From Oscillibacter ruminantium GH1 (GTDB lineage: Bacteria > Bacillota > Clostridia > Oscillospirales > Oscillospiraceae), in NCBI RefSeq assembly GCF_000307265.1, contig NZ_DF158900.1, positions 10,887 through 68,706 on the forward strand: a DNA stretch of 57,820 bases, read 5' to 3'. Numbering within the stretch: position 1 is the stretch's first letter; every line of letters begins with the position of its first letter. The translations under genes and the position numbers were made by a program. Positions 8,649 to 16,925 of the stretch are shown here, piece after piece. The notes beneath the pieces are model-generated. The model did no database searches. It saw only the letters and a program-made list of their open reading frames with translations, and was not told the DNA's origin.

Positions 8649-9044
8649 CTAGCCCTCATTTTGTTTCAGTTTGCGCAGTGCACGCAGCGATTTATCAAGA
8701 AGAATACTATCAAACAGTCCAATAGTAGCCCAAAGAATATCATCCAGTTGTTTGAATTGCAGATAGTATACCATTACAGCATAGCAAAGGACGATCAGCA
8801 TTGTAAAAGATGGAAGAGATAAAAAACCCCAGCTTCCAACATCTCCTAGCTCATCGGCTTTTGTGTTGACGGTATCCTGTATAATTAAAAGAAAAACCGG
8901 AACAAGCATCAGACATAAAAAAACAAGTATGGAAACTGAAAATGAAAAAAGTGAGATCGTCATAAAGGCAAGGTAAATAACGAAAAAAACAACAGACGCG
9001 ATGGAAAAGAAGCGATGTAGCGCAGCTTTATGGTTCTCATCCAT
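8649..9044 (-). CDS. Small integral membrane protein, unknown
   Basis: 131 residues, preceded by a good AAGGAG site ten bases before ATG. Hydropathy by eye gives three or four membrane segments: about 13-35, 36-55, 77-97, and perhaps 103-115. Loops are charged (TVNTKADELGD) and the C-terminal tail is basic (KSLRALRKLKQ), which by the positive-inside rule would be cytoplasmic. I do not recognise a family. The neighbouring genes (an Ntn hydrolase and a P-loop ATPase) offer no operon link, as it is followed by a long gap on the same strand. The function is unknown. Confidence 0.65.
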   Translation of the reverse strand: MDENHKAALHRFFSIASVVFFVIYLAFMTISLFSFSVSILVFLCLMLVPVFLLIIQDTVNTKADELGDVGSWGFLSLPSFTMLIVLCYAVMVYYLQFKQLDDILWATIGLFDSILLDKSLRALRKLKQNEG

Positions 9045-9368
9045 TTACTGTTACTCCTTAAAGAAAATGCTTAGATTTTTAAGCAAGATACATTATAAGT
9101 GCTAGGCAAATTCAGAGTGATGATCGGATGCGTATCTCAGCCAACTAAAATCTTAGAATATCCACCGGGACAATCCCAAGAAATAGCTCTAACATATTGA
9201 GTCTCCTCTAAATTCCAAATTTATTGCGTTTATAATTGTCTCCGACTCTGAGATTGCTAGAGGAGAGACTGCGCAATATACCAATTTTTTCAAAGTTTCC
9301 CGCATCTCCTGCATAGTTGATTTACAGTCTTGTGGTTCTCCTTTAGCAGTATAAACAAACTGTGAAAC
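9045..9368. other. Gap with no gene seen
   Basis: A 324-base AT-rich stretch without a supported gene. Near 9350 the string ATAAACAAACTG followed by GAAACTCAAA closely matches one near 6530 upstream of the nitrilase gene; its meaning is unknown. Confidence 0.4.
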
Positions 9369-10982
9369 TCAAAATATCTGTAAAGATTTGTACAATCCTC
9401 TATGAACTATCATAGTTTCGTTAAAATTAAACCGTGGCGATTTTTTTGAAAATCTAAATATTGATTGTCCTTTCATCGAAGGTTGATTTCCAATTACTCC
9501 GGCATCAAAAAGGTTTAACAAGATATTTCTTACGTCACCTTGAGGAATCAACCCCCTTTTTACAAGTGCATTATACTCTCTTTCAAAGTCGGCGAATTGA
9601 AAACTCTGCTTTCTAATAGTCGATAGTAAACCCAATATTTCATTGATCTCTGGAATAACTGCAAATAATTCATCAATTGTTTCTCTTTTTAAGTATTCCG
9701 AAAAATCGTCATCTGCATCTTTTACGGATTGTGCCGATATGATTTTTTCAGAACGCGCCTTTGCCAACGTTGCCGCTTCTTTGACATATTGGATAAAATC
9801 TCTTGGTCGCATTTCTGTACTCCGCTCGATATATGTGTAGATTTGCATTTTTCGAGTTTGTCGGTTACCCATTCTAACCATATTCATTTCAAACAGACGG
9901 TTCCATACTGAATAAAAATCAGTATCAGGAATGTTATAGGAAACACAGAGTCTATGCGCAAGCATATTCTGTATTTCTGCAGTATTCCACTCCAAATCAA
10001 TAATAGACTCATACCATTTATTTTTATCAGAGTCTTTTATACGCGCATAAATATCGCTGCGGAGAAACACAACCGGAAAAATATGCTTACCATAAGGATC
10101 AACAATACTACGCACATCCTGTACCGCCTTGAAAAGACTTGTTAGCATACTCATGTAATTGTCGCGTTCTTGCTCCGACGGAAAGTCCTTATAATCTTCA
10201 TCTAACTCGTCAAAAACAATATAATAATTAGATTCGTCCCAATAATTCAGAATAACTTGTTGCAATATCTCTATCGCATCTATCCAAGTTGTACTTGAGT
10301 TTTGCTTCTCTCTTTCATAATTGAAGCCAATACCGAATAATTCAACCCCGAATCCTTTGCTTGTCCATTTCTCAATAAGGCGAGTTAACGACTCTGCTGG
10401 TGAATCCCCATATAATGCTATTAGTTTATCTCTCACACTTCGATCAATATTTTCGTTGCAAGTCATTTTTTTGCATATATACGAAAAAATAAGGTATTTC
10501 CATATGGAAATGAATTGATTTGGTGTTGTGTATCCACTGTTGTTTGCCAACGAATACAGCAAATTAAATGGGAAGTTCTTAAATGTTAACTTATCTGAAA
10601 AAGTCGTACTCGCTTCAATTTCGCAAAGATGTTGAGCTATCGCCGTTTTTCCACTGCCTTTTCTGCCTATAACATATGATTTTTTTCCAGAGGTAATAGC
10701 CTCTACCTCTTTTACATTATAGAAGTAAGCGTTATTTTCCTTTTTTGATTCGATACTCCAGTTTTCTATTATTTCGTCATATACCTGTTGCGTAGGGGAA
10801 TCAATCGGTGCAATGTAAGCACTATTCTTGATAAAGTGTTTTCGTTTCTCTCTACATTCTTTACACCGCTTTGGTATTGATAACCCCTTGGTCTCATAAA
10901 ATTCCTTTTCCCCCTGCGTGAAAAAAGCTTGGCCACACTCTGTACACTTTAGTAGAAAAATTTCGTCATTGCCATTATCCAT
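9369..10982 (-). CDS. Zinc-ribbon P-loop ATPase (STAND/KAP-like, Sll1717-type)
   Basis: 537 residues. The N-terminus is a treble-clef or zinc-ribbon domain with Cys13, Cys16, Cys40 and Cys43 in the pattern C-x2-C...GEKEFYETKG...C-x2-C, matching the zf-trcl type. An ATPase follows with Walker A GRKGSGKT at about 106-113 and Walker B YYIVFDELDED at about 255-265. The C-terminal half includes a possible winged-helix region. It belongs to the diverse class of P-loop proteins annotated as Sll1717-like; relatives occur sporadically near mobile elements and some P-loop ATPases of this style serve in phage defence, but no partner effector is visible here. The start at ATG 10982 is favoured by AAGGGA upstream; ATG 11000 would overlap that site. 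The next gene upstream is an IS256 element. The role is unproven. Confidence 0.75.
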   Translation of the reverse strand: MDNGNDEIFLLKCTECGQAFFTQGEKEFYETKGLSIPKRCKECREKRKHFIKNSAYIAPIDSPTQQVYDEIIENWSIESKKENNAYFYNVKEVEAITSGKKSYVIGRKGSGKTAIAQHLCEIEASTTFSDKLTFKNFPFNLLYSLANNSGYTTPNQFISIWKYLIFSYICKKMTCNENIDRSVRDKLIALYGDSPAESLTRLIEKWTSKGFGVELFGIGFNYEREKQNSSTTWIDAIEILQQVILNYWDESNYYIVFDELDEDYKDFPSEQERDNYMSMLTSLFKAVQDVRSIVDPYGKHIFPVVFLRSDIYARIKDSDKNKWYESIIDLEWNTAEIQNMLAHRLCVSYNIPDTDFYSVWNRLFEMNMVRMGNRQTRKMQIYTYIERSTEMRPRDFIQYVKEAATLAKARSEKIISAQSVKDADDDFSEYLKRETIDELFAVIPEINEILGLLSTIRKQSFQFADFEREYNALVKRGLIPQGDVRNILLNLFDAGVIGNQPSMKGQSIFRFSKKSPRFNFNETMIVHRGLYKSLQIF

Positions 10983-11102
10983 CTTTATTGATCCCTTCAT
11001 ATAATTTAGTTTCTCATTATTGCTATAATGGGACTACAACGGTATGTTTGAATTACCAAAATTAGGATACACCAAAATAACGCCAATATCAACAAGAAAA
11101 GC

Positions 11103-11130
11103 GCCCTTGGGCAGTTTTAGTCCCAAGGGC
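11103..11130. terminator. Hairpin GCCCTTGGG/CCCAAGGGC
   Basis: Nine-base arms around CAGTTTTAGT, without a T run on either strand that would make it a strong terminator. It has the same CCCTTGGG core as the hairpin at 8549-8580. Confidence 0.4.
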
Positions 11131-11227
11131 ACACAATTACCAAAGCGATGTTTGATTGTCAACCGCCGTGGCTAGAAGCTGCGGCGGTGTTTTTTTGAGT
11201 AACATTTGATAGGCAGCCGGATCTATC

Positions 11228-12535
11228 GGTAGTGTCAAGAATTATGCGCAAATTGGTTTGCAGTCTCTGAGAGAAAGTCGTTAGCCCGCAGCAGAGGCAT
11301 CCTCGCAGATGGCCTCCAAGTGCTCCATATTCATGTATTTCTTGTTGCCCCACTGGGTGCCGGCCACATGACGCAGGCGGGCACAGACTAGCATCAGTGC
11401 GGAATTTCCGTCCGGGAAGCAGCCCACCACGCGGGTGCGGATGCGGGTCCAATGCTGGAAGGGGAAATCCGCATAGGTCAGGGTTTCTTCTACACCGTCC
11501 TCGATCTTTTTGGCGGCATCCCTGAGCTTCATCTCACGCAGTTCCACTACCACAGCCGCGGCCTTCTCCCGGGCAGCCTTCTTGCTCTCCTGGGCGTGGA
11601 TCGCCTTGAGCATCTTGGCAACGAGCTTCACCTTGGATTTGGGCACAGCGGAGAAAACATTGCGGTAGAAGTGCACTACACAGCGCTGGTATTTAGCATC
11701 CGGGAACACCTCGCCTACAGCCTCCAGCATGCCCAGACACTTGTCGCCGACGATGAGCTTAACGCCGCCTAGGCCACGGCCTTTGAGCCACTGGAAAAAG
11801 CTGACCCAACTGGCCTTGTCCTCTTTCATCCCCTCAGCAGCATCCAAAACCTCACGGTAGCCGTCCTCGTTGACTGCGATTGCCACCAGATTTGCTACAT
11901 TTTCGTACTCTCCTCCCCAGTTGCGGCGAAGGTAGCTGCCGTCTACATAGACATACGGACACTTACCGCCCTGCAAAGGGCGATTGCGCCAGTCCTCAAT
12001 ATGGACGTAGGCTTTCTTGTTCAGTTCGCTGATGGTGGAGGGGGAAACCTTGCTGCCCCAGAGGGCTTCTGTGATGTCCTCCACCCTGCGCACAGAGACG
12101 CCGGCGAGATACATTTCGATGAGCGCTTCCTCCACGCTGCTCTCTCTGCGGCGGTAACGCTCAATGATGGCGGTCTCGAAAGAGATCCCTTTGAGTCGGG
12201 GTACTTCCAGTTTCACGTCCCCGGAAGTGGTGGTGAAATTGCGGCTGTAATGACCGCTGCGGTAGCCCTGACGCTCCTCGCTGCGCTCGTATTTGGCAGC
12301 TTGCGTCAGTTTCTCAGCTTCAGCCTCCAGCAGGCCGTTGAGGGTTTCTTCCACGCTGCCACGGACTAATTCTTTGATGTGCCCCTTGATTACTTCCTCG
12401 TTTAACTGTACAATTTTCTCGGACATGGTTTGCTGTCTCCTTTCAGAATGGTGGTGTGGTTGCTTCATTCTAACAGAGACCTGCAAACCGTGTCCTTTTT
12501 CATACCTCTTTGAATTTGCGCAACTTATTGTACCT
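11228..12535 (-). mobile_element. IS256-family insertion sequence
   Basis: The element is bounded by imperfect inverted ends: left end around 11228-11254 with ATGCGCAAATT, right end around 12514-12535 whose complement carries TTGCGCAAATT preceded by GTACAATAA. Subterminal GTTTGCAG-TCTCTG copies also face each other. I could not find a clear 8-9 base target duplication. The limits are approximate. The transposase inside is damaged. Confidence 0.7.
11281..12426 (-). pseudogene. IS256-family (mutator) transposase lacking the catalytic Glu segment
   Basis: DDE transposase of 381 residues, starting at ATG 12426 with AAGGAGA nine bases upstream. Asp residues of the DDE site are present (YVYVDGSYLRR and LIVGDKCLGML). 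In this family the third acidic residue lies in a segment reading roughly T-N-N-x-x-E-R-x-N-R-E between WxRIRT and RTRVVG. Here QHWTRIRT runs straight into RVVGCFPDG (near 11434-11450), so about 15 residues, including the catalytic Glu, are missing. The loss is in frame and sits at short repeats (GCGGGTGCGG/ATGCGGGT), suggesting slippage or recombination. The rest of the protein, including the C-terminal RLRHVAGTQWGNKKYMNM motif, is intact. It is likely inactive and so annotated as a pseudogene; the reading frame itself is open. Confidence 0.8.
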
Positions 12536-12593
12536 TATCAGAAAGTGAAACAATCTGACGGTTATGTGTTAAAAAGAAGGTTATAAAAAATCG

Positions 12594-12645
12594 AAAAATA
12601 GTAGAGTGGGCAGTTTGGTATACTGCCCACTCTACTATTTTTTAA
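12594..12645 (+). terminator. Perfect 21-bp hairpin with T run
   Basis: Arms 12594-12614 and 12622-12642 are perfect complements (AAAAATAGTAGAGTGGGCAGT) around a seven-base loop. T runs exist on both strands, so it can stop transcription from either side. It stands between the IS256 element and the ibrA-like gene. Confidence 0.75.
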
Positions 12646-12824
12646 ATAAATTGGTGGTATTGAACAAATATCAAAAGCGATTCCAATTCAAAATAATGAA
12701 ATAGTTGTATATGTGTTGAGAAAATACTTATATTCGTGATATGCTTATAAATATAATAAAAATTGCGTTGGTTGCCGTAGTTGTAGAAAATGTTAGGTGG
12801 AAATGTCGGCTGAAGGAGGTGCAC

Positions 12825-14153
12825 ATGCAGAAACGATATTTGAATATAAATGTGTATCAGGCGTTTCAGAAACGGTTGGATTTTATCTTTCGGGAGTTTG
12901 ACAATATTTATGTTTCTTTCAGCGGAGGAAAAGACAGCGCGCTGTTGTTGCACCTGGTTATGGAGTATAAAAGAAAAAATCATTTACCACAGCGCATAGG
13001 GGTTTTCCACCAAGATTTTGAAGCACAATATCATGTAACCACAGAATTTGTAGAACAGGTTTTTGAGAAATATCAGTTGGACATTGAGCCGTATTGGGTT
13101 TGTTTGCCGATGGCAGTACGAACGGCACTGAGTAGTTACCAAATGTATTGGTACCCATGGGACGACAAACGGAAGGAACTTTGAGTAAGACAACTTCCGG
13201 ATAAGCCGTATGTAATTTGCTTAGAAAACAATCCTATGTTTACATATCGGTACCGCATGCTACAAGAGGATTTAGCCAAGCAATTTAGTAGATGGTACAA
13301 AATGATTCATCAAGATAAAAAAACCGTTTGTTTGCTTGGCATTCGCGCAGATGAATCGCTTCAGCGATACAGTGGTTTTCTTAATAAAAAATATGGCTAT
13401 AAGGGTGAGTGCTGGATATCTAAGCAATTTAAAGACGTGTGGGCAGCATCACCGTTATATGACTGGTCAACTTCAGATGTATGGACAGCATATTACCAAT
13501 TCGGTTATCCATATAATAAATTATATGATTTATATTACAAGGCCGGCTTAAAACCGGGGCAAATGCGTGTGGCATCTCCCTTTAATGATTATGCGAAAGA
13601 CTCTCTGAATCTTTACCGGGTGCTGGAGCCTGAAACGTGGGTGAAGTTGGTGGGCCGTGTACAAGGGGCTAACTTTGCAGCAATTTACGGAAAAACAAAG
13701 GCGATGGGGTATCGCAGCATTACTCTACCGCAAGGATATACTTGGGAGTCTTATACAAGGTTTTTACTGGATACGCTGCCGCCTAGACTCCGCAGTAATT
13801 ATATAAAAAAATTTAGAACTTCGATGGAGTTTTGGCATCAGACGGGAGGGGGATTGTCGGAAGAAGCAATTCAAGAGTTATTGGAAAAAGGTTATAAAAT
13901 TGAGCGAAATGGCGTTTCCAATTACACGTTAGACAAAAAATCAAGAGTGATATTCTTGCAAAAGATACCCGATGATACGGACGACATTGTGAGCACAAAA
14001 GATATTCCCTCATGGAAACGTATGTGCTATTGCATATTAAAAAATGACCATCTATGTAGATTTATGGGATTCGGGTTAAGGCGCAGAGAGCAGGATAGGG
14101 TTGATTTGATTCGAAGAAAATATAGAGGCGTAGAGGGGTGGAATGATGTTTAA
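12825..14153 (+). pseudogene. ibrA: ibrA-like PAPS-reductase-family protein (DUF3440), interrupted by TGA
   Basis: Adenine-nucleotide alpha-hydrolase/PAPS-reductase-like protein of about 442 residues. The PP-loop SGGKDS lies at residues 33-38 after a start at ATG 12825 with AAGGAGG eight bases upstream. One in-frame TGA (13182-13184, codon 120) splits it; reading continues in the same frame to TAA 14153 with clear family sequence on both sides (KEL-stop-VRQLPDKPYVI, then LLGIRADES, SPLYDWSTSDVW, LYYKAGLKPGQMRVASPF). A Trp is expected at the stop, so a single TGG to TGA change explains it. IbrA was described with IbrB as an activator of immunoglobulin-binding (eib) genes in Escherichia coli; the pair is common on mobile elements of Firmicutes, where the role is unclear. 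The overlap with the next gene confirms the pair. Confidence 0.82.
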
Positions 14154-14664
14154 GAGCCCGGCTTATAATGTGATTCCAGTTCCGGTAGAAAAAATTATCG
14201 CCAACACATACAACCCTAATGCAGTGGCACCACCGGAAATGCGATTGCTCTATGATAGCATTAAGGAAGACGGCTATACGCAGCCCATCGTGTGCTATTA
14301 TTCTATTAAAAAAGATAAATATGTGATTGTAGATGGTTTCCATCGGTATAGAGTTATGATGGAGCATCCAGATATTTATGACCGAGAAAACGGGATGATT
14401 CCAGTCATAGTAATAGATAAACCGTTAGATCAACGTATGGCAAGCACAATTCGCCACAACAGAGCTCGTGGTTCTCACGATGTGGATCTTATGAGTAATA
14501 TTATAAAAGAGCTACATGAAATAGGACGAAGCGATAAATGGATTGCAAAACATCTTGGAATGGACAAGGACGAGATTCTTAGACTAAAACAAATTACGGG
14601 GCTAACAGCGCTATTTCGTGATACAAAGTTTGGACAGGCGTGGATTCCAGAGGAAGAACAGTAA
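14143..14664 (+). CDS. ibrB: ibrB-like ParB/sulfiredoxin-domain protein
   Basis: 173-residue protein with a ParB N-terminal-like nuclease/NTPase domain. The hallmark GFHRYR (in YVIVDGFHRYRVM) and IRHNRARGSH correspond to the ParB/Srx boxes G-x-x-R-x-x-A and R-x-x-N-x-x-R. A helix-turn-helix-like stretch follows (KWIAKHLGMDKDEILRLKQITGL). ATG 14143 overlaps the end of the ibrA-like gene (stop at 14151-14153) by 11 bases, with GAGGGG as ribosome site, so translation is coupled. Known IbrB acts with IbrA as a regulator, but the biochemical activity is undetermined. As its partner is broken by a nonsense codon, this copy may be orphaned unless the TGA is read through. Confidence 0.82.
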   Translation: MMFKSPAYNVIPVPVEKIIANTYNPNAVAPPEMRLLYDSIKEDGYTQPIVCYYSIKKDKYVIVDGFHRYRVMMEHPDIYDRENGMIPVIVIDKPLDQRMASTIRHNRARGSHDVDLMSNIIKELHEIGRSDKWIAKHLGMDKDEILRLKQITGLTALFRDTKFGQAWIPEEEQ

Positions 14665-14844
14665 TACTTGAGATGGTTGAAAGATCATTATGTGCATGAA
14701 ATGGCTGTGAAAAGAACTGGGTAAACGATCAGAAAGCGGAGACTCAGAAACGGGAAAATTATAGAAAGGAAAGGTGCGAGAGGAGGGACTGCCTATATCG
14801 TTCAATGCCATGTGTCTCACAAAAAATACCTAGTACAGAGTGGT

Positions 14845-14873
14845 TTGACAAATAAGTACTATAAGGATAGAAT
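14845..14873 (+). promoter_or_regulatory. Promoter of the DtxR-like gene
   Basis: TTGACA (14845-14850) and TAGAAT (14868-14873) are separated by 17 bases, 45 bases before the ATG at 14918. Bases 14665-14844 show no gene. Confidence 0.75.
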
Positions 14874-14917
14874 AAATTCACGATTACAAACCAAAAGGTA
14901 AAGGAGAAACAAGACAC

Positions 14918-15793
14918 ATGGCAAAGATGAATCGGAGAGCAGAGGCATCCAGGCAGGCCGACGAGGATCTGCTCAAAACTGCCATGCTGTTGCAGCTCAA
15001 AAGAGGCCATGCCTATGTCAGTGACTTGGCAGAGGAACTGGAGATGAATATCGCTACCGCGTATTCAGCGGTGAATAAACTTGCTGTTAACGGCTACTTG
15101 CATCCGCTGGAACGGCGGGGAGGGCGCAAATCGAATAAGCAATCCCTGACATTCACACCGGAGGGTGAGGCCTTAGCAAAAAAAATTCTAGAGCGGCACC
15201 AGATGGTTCAAAGCTGGCTCATCCGATTGGGTGTTCCCTTGGAAGAGGCGGACGCGGAGGCCTGCCATATGGAGCACGGCTTGACCGACCAGACTATGCA
15301 AATATTAAAAGGTCACGTGGAGATGGCGTCCCAATTCATGGGGGGAGACACGCCGGCCCCGGAAGCTATACGGGAAATGATCCAGCGGATGAAGGAAAAT
15401 CGCAAAAGCATTGGCCTGACGGCCAGTGAACAGATAATTAGCACGATTGAGCGGCTTGGCGGTATAGAGGGGATTGAGCGGAAAAGCGCATTGGTGTCCC
15501 GAGCCGGTGGAGAGGAAAGTTTGGAGAAGCTTCTGGATCTGGTAGATTCGTTGGGCGGAATCCAAGCTTTGGCGCGGCAAAAGGAGCAAAGTCTTGCTCT
15601 GGATAAGCTAGTGGAGATGCGCGGCGGAGTGAATGCTGTTCAAAGTGCCGTGAGAGATATGGATCGTCTGGGCGGCGCGGATAAGGTGCGTCGACTTGAG
15701 GAGATGGCTGAAAAGTTAGGCGGGATGGAAACGCTCTTACAGATACTTAGAAACGCCTATGATAGTTGGATTGGGGTTTTTCAGCAGAAGTGA
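14918..15793 (+). CDS. DtxR/MntR-like metal-dependent repressor with C-terminal GG-repeat tail
   Basis: 291-residue regulator. Residues 12-80 form a winged helix (VSDLAEELEMNIATAYSAVNKL as recognition helix region) and 85-130 the dimerisation and metal-binding domain (RHQMVQSWLIRLG, then EACHMEHGLTD). Compared with DtxR, the primary-site ligands Cys102, Glu105 and His106 correspond to Cys116, Glu119 and His120 and are kept. Ancillary His79 is His94, while Glu83 and His98 become Gln98 and Asp112. In place of the usual FeoA/SH3-like domain, residues about 165-280 carry six short repeats of pattern hxxxGGhxxh, with the GG at 181, 197, 213, 236, 252 and 268. The start is ATG 14918 with AAGGAG 11 bases upstream. 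It stands directly before haem-type surface genes, so it probably represses iron or haem uptake when metal is plentiful. Confidence 0.82.
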   Translation: MAKMNRRAEASRQADEDLLKTAMLLQLKRGHAYVSDLAEELEMNIATAYSAVNKLAVNGYLHPLERRGGRKSNKQSLTFTPEGEALAKKILERHQMVQSWLIRLGVPLEEADAEACHMEHGLTDQTMQILKGHVEMASQFMGGDTPAPEAIREMIQRMKENRKSIGLTASEQIISTIERLGGIEGIERKSALVSRAGGEESLEKLLDLVDSLGGIQALARQKEQSLALDKLVEMRGGVNAVQSAVRDMDRLGGADKVRRLEEMAEKLGGMETLLQILRNAYDSWIGVFQQK

Positions 15794-15805
15794 TTTTGGT
15801 CATAT

Positions 15806-15848
15806 AGGCAGCAAGCAACAGGGGGTGGTCGTTGCTTGCTGCCTTTTT
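15806..15848 (+). terminator. Strong terminator after the DtxR-like gene
   Basis: AGGCAGCAAGCAAC and GTTGCTTGCTGCCT form a 14-bp stem, followed by TTTTTG. Confidence 0.85.
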
Positions 15849-15872
15849 GTTGAGTCGAATAGCGAGAAAGTA

Positions 15873-15901
15873 TTGACAAACGAAAGATGATAATATAAAA
15901 T
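15873..15901 (+). promoter_or_regulatory. Promoter of the NEAT surface-protein operon
   Basis: TTGACA (15873-15878), 17-base spacer, TAAAAT (15896-15901). It immediately follows the regulator's terminator and leads into a leader of about 400 bases before the first NEAT-like gene. Confidence 0.65.
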
Positions 15902-15927
15902 GCGAGTGCGAGGAAAATATTCTCAGA

Positions 15928-15958
15928 ATCAACTAATAAATAAAAAGAATTAGTTGAT
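15928..15958. promoter_or_regulatory. Inverted repeat, possible operator
   Basis: ATCAACTAAT (15928-15937) and ATTAGTTGAT (15949-15958), perfect 10-base arms with 11 bases between, 27 bases after the -10 box. It could be a repressor site or an mRNA hairpin. Confidence 0.5.
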
Positions 15959-15982
15959 GAGCGAGAATGTTTTTTATTAAGC

Positions 15983-16006
15983 ATCGGTTAGCATAAGCTA
16001 ACCGAT
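15983..16006. promoter_or_regulatory. GGTTAGC/GCTAACC palindrome, possible DtxR-type box
   Basis: ATCGGTTAGC (15983-15992) and GCTAACCGAT (15997-16006) around ATAA. The GGTTAG...CTAACC half-sites recall the iron-box of DtxR/IdeR (TTAGGTTAG...CTAACCTAA), though with wider spacing. It lies a few bases before an AAAGGAGAG ribosome site that is not followed by a usable start codon. Confidence 0.45.
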
Positions 16007-16316
16007 TAAAAGGAGAGAAGCACTGCATAACTTGAAAAGCAAGGAATTTTAAAAGGCTCTATTTTTGGGTCTTTAGTTAGATTCCTTTAACTTGATCGGT
16101 GAAAGCGCACTGCTGCTGAAAAACTGCCAAATGAAATGGTCGGATCTAACATTTGACCAAGACTGCCCCCCTCCGAAGCGGAGTTTCCAGTTGATCTTTT
16201 TCTCCTGACCGGCCGGCAGGAGTTTAAGATACCAGACCTCATATCGGGGCTTCTGAGTTATATAACCACCCGAATGCCGCCGCTTAAAGTGCGGTGAGTA
16301 CGAAAGGAGAAAAACA
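16007..16316 (+). other. Long leader before the first NEAT gene, with an orphan ribosome site
   Basis: About 310 bases with no gene. It opens with AAAGGAGAGAAG followed by a nine-codon open stretch lacking ATG, as if a gene body had been deleted. Small hairpins follow (CTCCG/CGGAG near 16175, CTCCTG/CAGGAG at 16202-16222). No known riboswitch class is evident to me. Confidence 0.4.
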
Positions 16317-16832
16317 ATGACACGATCTAAGAGTATTTCCAAAAGGCTTGGTGCGATGCTCATGGCGTGCGCCATGATGTTTGCAATGGCAGTTTCTGCA
16401 AACGCTGCTGACACGGCAAACGAAACGACGGAAACGTATCAGGTGACAATTTATAAGAAGAACGGCACAAGTATTTCCATGGCAAACGGTATTGTGGCGG
16501 GGAACGCGACCGTCACGACGGCAGCGGATGGAAAAGCCCGGGTGGATATTCCGATCAAGCCCATCTATAATTACACGGCCATGGGGATGTTTACCGCTGA
16601 CGGATATTTGAAAAGCGTTGTGCTTTCTGGTGCGACGGGCATTGTTACGCCCAATACCATTACATACCCCTCGGCAACGCTGACGATTACGGCAAATAGC
16701 ATGCCTACAAACCTGCGTTTTGCAGTGACTAGCTCTAGAATCGATCTCTACAAGGTGGGTACGTCTAATCCTTACTGGATGTCCCACGTTTCCCCTGCGT
16801 TTGTCATTGCGCTGACGCCTGTTTCTGCGTAA
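16317..16832 (+). CDS. Small secreted NEAT-like protein
   Basis: 171 residues with a signal peptide (basic MTRSKSISKRL, hydrophobic AMLMACAMMFAMAVSA, cleavage near ANA-AD at about 31). The mature part starts with a beta strand (TYQVTIYKKNG) followed by ISMANGIVAGNATVTT. S-M-A-N is the short helix lip characteristic of NEAT (near-iron-transporter) haem-binding domains, and the strands that follow fit the immunoglobulin-like NEAT fold. The C-terminal Tyr pair that ligates haem iron in IsdA-type NEATs is not obvious, so haem binding is inferred. There is no SLH or sortase signal, so it should be released or wall-associated by other means, as a possible haemophore. AAGGAG precedes ATG. It is the first gene of the NEAT cluster. 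Confidence 0.7.
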   Translation: MTRSKSISKRLGAMLMACAMMFAMAVSANAADTANETTETYQVTIYKKNGTSISMANGIVAGNATVTTAADGKARVDIPIKPIYNYTAMGMFTADGYLKSVVLSGATGIVTPNTITYPSATLTITANSMPTNLRFAVTSSRIDLYKVGTSNPYWMSHVSPAFVIALTPVSA

Positions 16833-16860
16833 CGAGGGCAATCACAAAACGATAGCACGC

Positions 16861-16903
16861 GCGGGCAGCGGAGCAATCTTCCAACGCTTCGCTGCCCGCA
16901 GTT
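16861..16903 (+). terminator. Hairpin between the NEAT genes
   Basis: GCGGGCAGCG-GAGC and GCT-TCGCTGCCCGC form a long stem, followed by AGTTTTG. It could end some transcripts after the small NEAT gene and so set its excess over the giant downstream protein. Confidence 0.65.
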
Positions 16904-16925
16904 TTGATGTGAAAGGAGAAAAGCG

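Noticed and set aside
12825..14664. The ibr pair as a Dnd-type phosphorothioation system
   Set aside because: The PAPS-reductase fold and ParB-like partner invite the comparison, but DndB, DndD, DndE and a cysteine desulfurase are absent and the arrangement is that of ibrA/ibrB.
16007..16316. Cobalamin riboswitch in the NEAT leader
   Set aside because: A CTCCTG/CAGGAG hairpin recalled one, but the conserved cobalamin box strings are absent.
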